From an uncultured Lachnospiraceae bacterium (lineage in GTDB: Bacteria > Bacillota > Clostridia > Lachnospirales > Lachnospiraceae), in assembly GCA_947177445.1 (NCBI GenBank), contig CAMWUL010000032.1, forward strand, positions 1 through 36,108: a stretch of 36,108 nucleotides of DNA, read 5' to 3'. The position numbers and the translations under genes were made by a program. This document shows, piece after piece, positions 31,689 to 36,108 of the stretch. Numbering within the stretch: the stretch's first letter is position 1; every line of letters begins with the position of its first letter. The notes beneath the pieces are model-generated. The model was not told the DNA's origin. It saw only the letters and a program-made list of their open reading frames with translations, and made no database searches.

Positions 31689-31697
31689 AGTATACCA
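31689..31697 (-). promoter_or_regulatory. Extended -10 promoter of the decarboxylase cluster
   Basis: TGG-TATACT on the minus strand (the -10 box at 31694-31689) without a good -35 box; the stem of the flagellin terminator occupies that place. The predicted start near 31682 gives a 140-nt leader. Confidence 0.5.
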
Positions 31698-31698
31698 C

Positions 31699-31735
31699 AA
31701 AAAATGCAATCCGCATAGAACGAATTGCATTTTTT
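31699..31735 (-). terminator. Terminator of the flagellin gene
   Basis: AAAAAATGCAAT (31699-31710) pairs with ATTGCATTTTTT (31724-31735). On the minus strand the stem ends in a run of six T, about 70 bases past the flagellin stop. Confidence 0.8.
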
Positions 31736-31803
31736 ATGATTATTTTTTACATTTCAATTGTAACCTGCATGGTGCCGTCCGCAACATCGTTCCTTCCTGC
31801 AGT

Positions 31804-32568
31804 TTACATTGTAAACAGCTTAAGCATCATGGAATCGTCATTCATTTTCTTCCGCATCATTCCCATCTGATAATCCTCCAGCAGCTTTTTCTTCTGCTTC
31901 TCCGAAACGGCCTTGGGAATATCCAGATCCTCAATGCGGCTCTGGGAGCCGATCAGCTCCTGGGAGGCTCTCTTATTGTAATTGTAGGCGTGCTCCAGGC
32001 TGTTGGTCATAGCCCCGGTGCGGCTTCTGGAAGCGCTGATCTTCTCGATAGCGGCATCAATGGCGCTAAGGTCAATGTCGCCCATGATGCTGTAATTGCT
32101 GAGTCCCAGCGATTTCAGCGTCACATTTTCCATCTGAAGCTTCATGCCTGTGCCGTCCGGATTGGATGCAATGTGCATATCCGCCATACTGCCGTCCAAA
32201 AGCCTCATCTGGTTGTACTGGGTGGCAACTGCCGTATGTCCGATTCCCTCCAGAAGCTGATCCACCTCATTCTGCATCATCTTCCTGTCGGAATCGCTGT
32301 ACAGCCCGTTCATGGACCGGATGCTCAGCTCCCGGACTCTCTGAAGGGAATCCGTCATGGTTCCCAGGGCACCGTCCTTGATATTGGCCACGCCAATACC
32401 GTCCTTCACATTGGAAGCGCCCACCTCCAGACCGTTGCTTTGCTGCTGTAATCTGTTTACGATGGAAAGCCCCGCCGCGTCATCTGCCGCCGACTGGATC
32501 CTCTTTCCGCTGGCTATCTTTCCATAAATGGAATTCATCTGGCCTATTGCCGATATATTCATACTCAT
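31804..32568 (-). CDS. Short orphan flagellin-like protein
   Basis: 254 residues. The conserved N-terminal D0/D1 region (about 1-140) has GKRIQSAADDAAGLSIVNRL, SNVKDGIGVANIKDGAL and LQRVRELSIRSMNG. The C-terminal helix region (about 165-254) has IDAAIEKISASRSRTGAM and NRxxNLRxA-like SQSRIEDLDIPKA. A variable D2/D3 part is nearly absent. The N-terminus MNISAIGQMNSIYGKI is less canonical than the usual 'MxINxNxxAxxAxRNL', and the last helix is unusually Met/Lys-rich. The TLR5-type stretch is Q76-RVREL. No flagellar genes are near and the promoter is sigma-A rather than the flagellar sigma-28 type. It could be a filament subunit, a minor flagellin or a repurposed secreted protein. The start could also be the ATG six bases downstream. 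Confidence 0.88.
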   Translation of the reverse strand: MSMNISAIGQMNSIYGKIASGKRIQSAADDAAGLSIVNRLQQQSNGLEVGASNVKDGIGVANIKDGALGTMTDSLQRVRELSIRSMNGLYSDSDRKMMQNEVDQLLEGIGHTAVATQYNQMRLLDGSMADMHIASNPDGTGMKLQMENVTLKSLGLSNYSIMGDIDLSAIDAAIEKISASRSRTGAMTNSLEHAYNYNKRASQELIGSQSRIEDLDIPKAVSEKQKKKLLEDYQMGMMRKKMNDDSMMLKLFTM

Positions 32569-32625
32569 AACCTCTGCCCCCTTCTCGCGGACATCCGCAT
32601 AATTTCCGGATGGATATGTAAGTAC

Positions 32626-32654
32626 AGTATACAACAACTGCGCTGTGGATTCAA
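32626..32654 (-). promoter_or_regulatory. Sigma-A promoter of the flagellin gene
   Basis: TTGAAT (32654-32649), a 17-bp spacer and TATACT (32631-32626) on the minus strand. The -35 box overlaps the dacA stop codon. No TAAA-N15-GCCGATAA (sigma-28) element is seen. Confidence 0.8.
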
Positions 32655-34039
32655 GGGGTTTTTGGTAAAAAAAAGCAGTTCAGGATCTGACGCATGCACC
32701 ATTCCAGGTCGATCCGCTCCACGGTGTCCGCAGTCACAATGGCATCCTGCTTATACACCGTATCACCCACCATATAGTCGATGGTTCCCACCTGCGTCCC
32801 CCTCTCCACAGGAGCCGTCAGTTCCTTTTTTACGCTGTATCTCACCCGGATTTCCTCATCGTCCCTCAGCAAAAGGCCCTCTTCCCACTCCGGCCCGCCG
32901 TCCTCTCTCGCCTTTTCAATAATGTGCAGCCCTGTATAGGCCTTCTGTCCAAGCTGCTGTGTCTGTCCCTCTCCCACGGGAATCTCCCCCAAAAGCTCTT
33001 CGTCGAAGGCGATCCCCTCCTCCGAAAAGCTTCTGTAAAAGAAATGCTCGATGCCGTACTGCATCAGCTCCCTGGTGTCGCTCCATTTATAATTTTTGTT
33101 GTTGGGCCAGCCGCAGGCAAGCAGGGCTACCACAAAGGTTCTGTTATCCCGGACCAGTGATCCCACATAGCAATACCCCGCCTTATTGGTAAATCCCGTC
33201 TTCCCCGACAGAGCTCCGTCCATCATATTCAAAAAGGCGTTGTGGTTGACGCAGGAAAAGCTCCTTCCGTTCGCCCCGAAGCCGTAGCTTTCCGTCCTTG
33301 TTATTTTTAAAAAGTCCTCCTTCCTGGGGGATTCCAGGATACAGTAGGACATGATCCTGGCCAGCTCCGCCGCCGTAGTGCAGTGCTCCTTCTGCACCAC
33401 GGTGCCGTCCTCCAGCGTATACTCCTGGGTGGCGTCCAGACCGTTGGGAGTGATAAACCATGTGTTTTGACAGCCCAGTCCCCGGGCTTTCTCGTTCATC
33501 AGCATGGCAAAAGCCGCCACCGCCTGACCGCTGTCCTGGGCGGTATATTCCGCCACGGATTTGTCCGCCGGCTCACCTGTCAGATATTTCCGTCCCACAT
33601 GCTCCGCCAGGGCCACCGCGGAATCGTTATGAGACTCCAGCATCAGAGAATACAGCAGATCCCGCACGGTGTACTGTTCTCCCTTTTGAATGTACAGCTT
33701 CACCTTGGGCATACTGGCCGCATAGGCGGACACCTCCAGCGTTTCATCCAGATCCGCGTTTTCCAGAACAATGATGCAGGTCATGATCTTTGTGGTGCTG
33801 GCCATGGCCATAGGCTCCTCGGCATTTTTTTCAAAAAGAATCCTGCCGGAGTCCGCATCCATCAGCACCGCCGCCGTGGCATAAAGAGAAATGTCCGCCT
33901 CCGGCGCCGGCGGAAAGTAATCCTCCTCCTTCCAGGCCGCTCCGCCCTGAGCATCGCCGGTCAGCGTCGGCAGTACTGCTCCTGCTGCAGCCAAAAAAAG
34001 AGCGCAAAAAAGACCCCATATCCATTTTTTCATCCGCAT
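32651..34039 (-). CDS. dacA: D-alanyl-D-alanine carboxypeptidase (S11, PBP5-type)
   Basis: 462 residues. The N-terminal signal peptide is about 1-30 (KKWIWGLFCALFLAAAGAVL). The serine peptidase domain has all three motifs: STTK (S81-K84), SHN (136-138) and KTG (280-282). A C-terminal PBP5_C-like beta domain is about 345-440. The enzyme removes the terminal D-Ala of peptidoglycan stem peptides outside the membrane. The final residues form only a weak amphipathic or hydrophobic anchor (MRQILNCFFLPKTP). AAGG lies 7 bases before the first ATG; an internal ATG two codons later is possible. It follows scpB by about 105 bp, a common clostridial arrangement. Confidence 0.94.
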   Translation of the reverse strand: MRMKKWIWGLFCALFLAAAGAVLPTLTGDAQGGAAWKEEDYFPPAPEADISLYATAAVLMDADSGRILFEKNAEEPMAMASTTKIMTCIIVLENADLDETLEVSAYAASMPKVKLYIQKGEQYTVRDLLYSLMLESHNDSAVALAEHVGRKYLTGEPADKSVAEYTAQDSGQAVAAFAMLMNEKARGLGCQNTWFITPNGLDATQEYTLEDGTVVQKEHCTTAAELARIMSYCILESPRKEDFLKITRTESYGFGANGRSFSCVNHNAFLNMMDGALSGKTGFTNKAGYCYVGSLVRDNRTFVVALLACGWPNNKNYKWSDTRELMQYGIEHFFYRSFSEEGIAFDEELLGEIPVGEGQTQQLGQKAYTGLHIIEKAREDGGPEWEEGLLLRDDEEIRVRYSVKKELTAPVERGTQVGTIDYMVGDTVYKQDAIVTADTVERIDLEWCMRQILNCFFLPKTP

Positions 34040-34145
34040 TTTCCAACCTTGAAAATCGGCTTTCTACCAGTATATGAGGTCGTCTCTGTGATTTATGTCC
34101 CTTTCCCCCGGATGACTTTCCTTACAAGCGGAGCTGCCTGCAGAT

Positions 34146-34715
34146 TTAAATGTCCAGCTGAAGCTGTACCTCCGCCTCCGCCTGCTGCTTGAATTCCTCC
34201 AGCTGAACCGGATTCAGCTCCGGCAGCTCCTCCAGGCTGCCCACGCCGAAGCATCGCAGAAACTGCTCCGTAGTACCGAAAAGAAGGGGCCTTCCGGGCG
34301 CATCCAGCCTGCCCAGCTCTGATATCAGATCGTATTCCAGAAGCTTATTAATGGCATGGTCGCAGCTCACCCCCCTGATCCGCTCGATCTCTACTCTGGT
34401 GATAGGCTGCCTGTAGGCAATGATGGAAAGGGTTTCCAGCACGGTTTCCGTCAGCGTCATCTTTCGGGGCGCCTTTGCAATCCGGATCAAATACTCATAC
34501 ATCTGCGCTTTGGTGCAAAGCTGCACCGCATTTTCAAAATATGTAAGACCGATACCGCGCTCTTCGCTCTGAAAGGTCTCCTCCATTTCCTTAAGAATCT
34601 CCTTCGTGGTCTTAACATCCTCCTCGATCACATCCGCCAGTCTGCTGATCTCCACAGACTCACCCATCGTGAAAAGCACCGCTTCGATCACCGCCATGGC
34701 CTTTTGTCTCTCCAT
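34146..34715 (-). CDS. scpB: Segregation and condensation protein B
   Basis: 189 residues with two winged-helix domains. Characteristic stretches are AVIEAVLFTMGESVEISRLADVI at the N-terminus, and LTETVLETLSIIAYRQPITRVEIERIRGVS and LGRLDAPGRPLLFGTTEQFLRCFG further on. ScpB is the small kleisin partner that binds ScpA and, with SMC, compacts and segregates the chromosome. The start MERQKAM is preceded by GGAAGGA. A longer in-frame version would extend into scpA and lacks similarity. It follows scpA by about 70 bp. Confidence 0.96.
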   Translation of the reverse strand: MERQKAMAVIEAVLFTMGESVEISRLADVIEEDVKTTKEILKEMEETFQSEERGIGLTYFENAVQLCTKAQMYEYLIRIAKAPRKMTLTETVLETLSIIAYRQPITRVEIERIRGVSCDHAINKLLEYDLISELGRLDAPGRPLLFGTTEQFLRCFGVGSLEELPELNPVQLEEFKQQAEAEVQLQLDI

Positions 34716-34788
34716 AATATCCTTCCCTCTCCAGTCATATGCCTGTCTCGTAAAGTCTCTCCGCACCCGTTTTTTAGAGAGCTTTGTT

Positions 34789-35532
34789 TCACAGGTTTGA
34801 AGTAATGATAATATCGTCAAAAATACTTTCCTGGCAGATACTGATTTTTCCTGTCTTCATCAGCTCCAGAATAATCAAAAAGGTGACGATGATCTCCATC
34901 CTGCTGGACTGCTTTTCCAGAAGCCTCCGGAAACTGAAGCTCTTATGCTCCCTGGCGTAAGCCTCCACATACAGTGTCTTGGCATCCATATCGATCTCAT
35001 CCTTTTCAATATTTCCGTAGCGGCTCCGGATGGGATCGATTTTATCCTCCTGTCTGCGGACGATGGACTTAAATATCTCATGGAGCTTTGTCAGCGTCAT
35101 ATCCCCCACCAGCTCTTCGTAATTCACAGGCTGGCGGTAGGCGGCCACCTCCGGAGGCAGCCGCTGTTCCCGATACAGCGTCCGGGCCGCGTCCACCTGA
35201 CGGTCCCTCAGCTCCAGAGACATATATTTGTACATTTTATATTCCAACAGCTTCTGCACCAGCTCCGCCCTGGGATCCTCCTCTTCCCCCTCTTCGTTTA
35301 CTTCCTTGGGCAGCAGCATCCGGCATTTGATATCAATCAGCGTGGCTGCCATCACAAGGAACTCGCTCATCACGTTCATATCGCTGGTTTCCATCTGTTT
35401 GATGTACTCCAGATATTGTTCCGTAATTTCCACGATAGGAATGTCATAAATATCAACCTTGTTTTTGTCGATCAGGTGGAGCAGAAGGTCCAGGGGGCCT
35501 TCAAACACCTCCAGCTTTACCGGTATCGCCAT
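34789..35532 (-). CDS. scpA: Segregation and condensation protein A
   Basis: 247 residues, the kleisin of the SMC-ScpAB complex. The N-terminal FEGPLDLLLHLIDKNKVDIYDIPI is the family hallmark that binds the SMC neck, and a C-terminal winged helix ends with VTFLIILELMKTGKISICQE. An acidic linker (EVNEEGEEEDPRAELVQKLLEYK) lies between. The start at MAIPVKL follows a GAGAGG site. It is the first gene of scpA-scpB-dacA, with a consensus promoter about 70 bp upstream. Confidence 0.97.
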   Translation of the reverse strand: MAIPVKLEVFEGPLDLLLHLIDKNKVDIYDIPIVEITEQYLEYIKQMETSDMNVMSEFLVMAATLIDIKCRMLLPKEVNEEGEEEDPRAELVQKLLEYKMYKYMSLELRDRQVDAARTLYREQRLPPEVAAYRQPVNYEELVGDMTLTKLHEIFKSIVRRQEDKIDPIRSRYGNIEKDEIDMDAKTLYVEAYAREHKSFSFRRLLEKQSSRMEIIVTFLIILELMKTGKISICQESIFDDIIITSNL

Positions 35533-35602
35533 TTCAGCATCCTCTCTCCCACCGTTTTTCACCCGAACAGATTTCAGGCCGGACTTCGGCGTTCAGTTTT
35601 TT

Positions 35603-35631
35603 ATTGTACAGGTTTTTGGACGCTATTTCAA
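35603..35631 (-). promoter_or_regulatory. Sigma-A promoter of scpA-scpB-dacA
   Basis: TTGAAA (35631-35626), a 17-bp spacer and TACAAT (35608-35603) on the minus strand. Confidence 0.8.
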
Positions 35632-35654
35632 GAAAGAACGTTTGTTTTTCTTCG

Positions 35655-35786
35655 CAAATAGTAACTCCTACGTTACTCTTCATGGGTAGGGGCCGCGAGG
35701 TGTTTTTGTGCGCTGTTTGCACAAAAACCCGAGACAGCACGCGCTGGGCATCATGTTGCTTTGAACGGCGAAGCCGTGAAAAGTAA
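35655..35786. repeat. Extragenic structured repeat block (contains dispersed repeat copy 2)
   Basis: Four short inverted repeats in a row: GTAAC-N6-GTTAC (35661-35676); the 27-bp dispersed repeat shared with 22729-22755 (35681-35707); a perfect 10-bp stem GTTTTTGTGC / GCACAAAAAC with 7-nt loop (35702-35728); and CGGC-GAA-GCCG (35766-35776). It fills the gap between the nuclease gene end and the scpA promoter and may also stop the nuclease transcript. No protein is supported here. Confidence 0.65.
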
Positions 35787-35791
35787 CACTC

Positions 35792-36108
35792 CTACTCCGT
35801 GAACGATGAACGAAAATTACTAAAACTTCCCGCCCGGGCCGCCGCTTTAAGCCATTTTTGCAGAACCTTCAAATCAGTTTCGTTGTTAATGCGGCAGCAA
35901 ATGTCCTCCGGAACATCTCCCAATTCCTCCAGCAGGTCAAATATCACCTGTCTGCTCCGCCTTAAGTCTCCTAATGCCTCCCCTTCTGCTCTTCCTTCCG
36001 CTCTTCCTTCTGCTCTTCCCTTTTCCTCCCCCTCCATCCGCACATAGTCCTCTCTGGCCCACCGGTCCCTGACCTCCTTCAGATGGGCCTCATACAAAGC
36101 CCGCAGTC
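35792..36108 (-). CDS. Rpn/PD-(D/E)XK-family nuclease or transposase-like protein, C-terminal part (cut by window edge)
   Basis: The frame is open to the right edge, so only the last roughly 105 residues are seen. LYEAHLKEVRDRWAREDYVRMEGEEKG leads into EGRAEGRAEGRAEG and a C-terminal helix pair (DLLEELGDVPEDICCRINNETDLKVLQKWL). This Glu/Gly/Arg repeat followed by 'L.....A....' is typical of the C-terminus of Rpn-type (recombination-promoting nuclease) and 'PD-(D/E)XK nuclease family transposase' proteins. The nuclease domain itself would lie outside the window. The repeat is encoded by 12-bp direct repeats (TCTGCTCTTCCT-type on the plus strand, about 35980-36025). Apparent internal starts (such as 36097) are not true starts. 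Confidence 0.75.
   Translation of the reverse strand, partial: LRALYEAHLKEVRDRWAREDYVRMEGEEKGRAEGRAEGRAEGEALGDLRRSRQVIFDLLEELGDVPEDICCRINNETDLKVLQKWLKAAARAGSFSNFRSSFTE

Overview
The window looks like a chromosome segment of a gut-type anaerobic Firmicute, most likely Lachnospiraceae (Clostridium cluster XIVa). The clues are protein content and gene order: a clostridial Rnf operon in the order C-D-G-E-A-B, cmk-ispH-rpsA, scpA-scpB-dacA, a multi-subunit biotin-dependent Na+ decarboxylase cluster, SleB- and GH25-type wall enzymes, strong AGGAGG-type ribosome sites and textbook sigma-A promoters. Family assignments come from reading motifs by eye, not from a database search.

Layout. Positions 1-770 (+) are AT-rich and look accessory: the truncated 3' end of a ToxN/AbiQ-like type III toxin, then a GNAT acetyltransferase. 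From 894 almost everything is on the minus strand. Reading down: ATP-dependent PEP carboxykinase (894-2606) with a clear promoter and a structured leader; a non-coding block with hairpins and a 32-bp tandem repeat (2795-3076); an operon thrC-deoC-pepP (7153 to 3084); and a SleB-like wall hydrolase (7228-7953). Divergent from the last is a plus-strand AP2/degenerate-HNH protein (8133-9041). Next is rnfCDGEAB with a membrane-anchored GH25 lysozyme as the last gene (15344 to 9105). Divergent from it is a plus-strand YprB-type RNase H-like exonuclease (15513-16616).

The region 16681-22681 holds a lone cheR and then an overlapping operon rpiR-type regulator, HI0933-type flavoprotein, cmk, ispH, rpsA, driven by a consensus promoter at 22653-22681. 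A heterodimeric ABC exporter pair (22755-26084) sits between hairpins. Then comes the five-gene carboxyltransferase/Na+ pump cluster (31538 to 26174), an orphan short flagellin (31804-32568), scpA-scpB-dacA (35532 to 32651), an extragenic repeat block, and the 3' part of an Rpn/PD-(D/E)XK-type nuclease cut by the window edge.

How it works together. Two ion-translocating machines lie in one window: Rnf (reduced ferredoxin:NAD+ oxidoreductase coupled to ion export) and a biotin-dependent decarboxylase pump with two different carboxyltransferases (an acyl-CoA type and a pyruvate/oxaloacetate type) but no biotin carboxylase. With PEP carboxykinase nearby, this suggests a cell that conserves energy around oxaloacetate, pyruvate and acyl-CoA nodes through an ion gradient. 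The most unusual items are the possible transcarboxylase/Na+ pump hybrid, the AP2-HNH protein that seems to have lost its nuclease histidine, the ABC pair whose two ATPase domains both have Ser where the Q-loop Gln is expected, the orphan sigma-A-driven flagellin that keeps a TLR5-type motif, and a strand-specific 22-bp RNA stem between rpsA and cheR.
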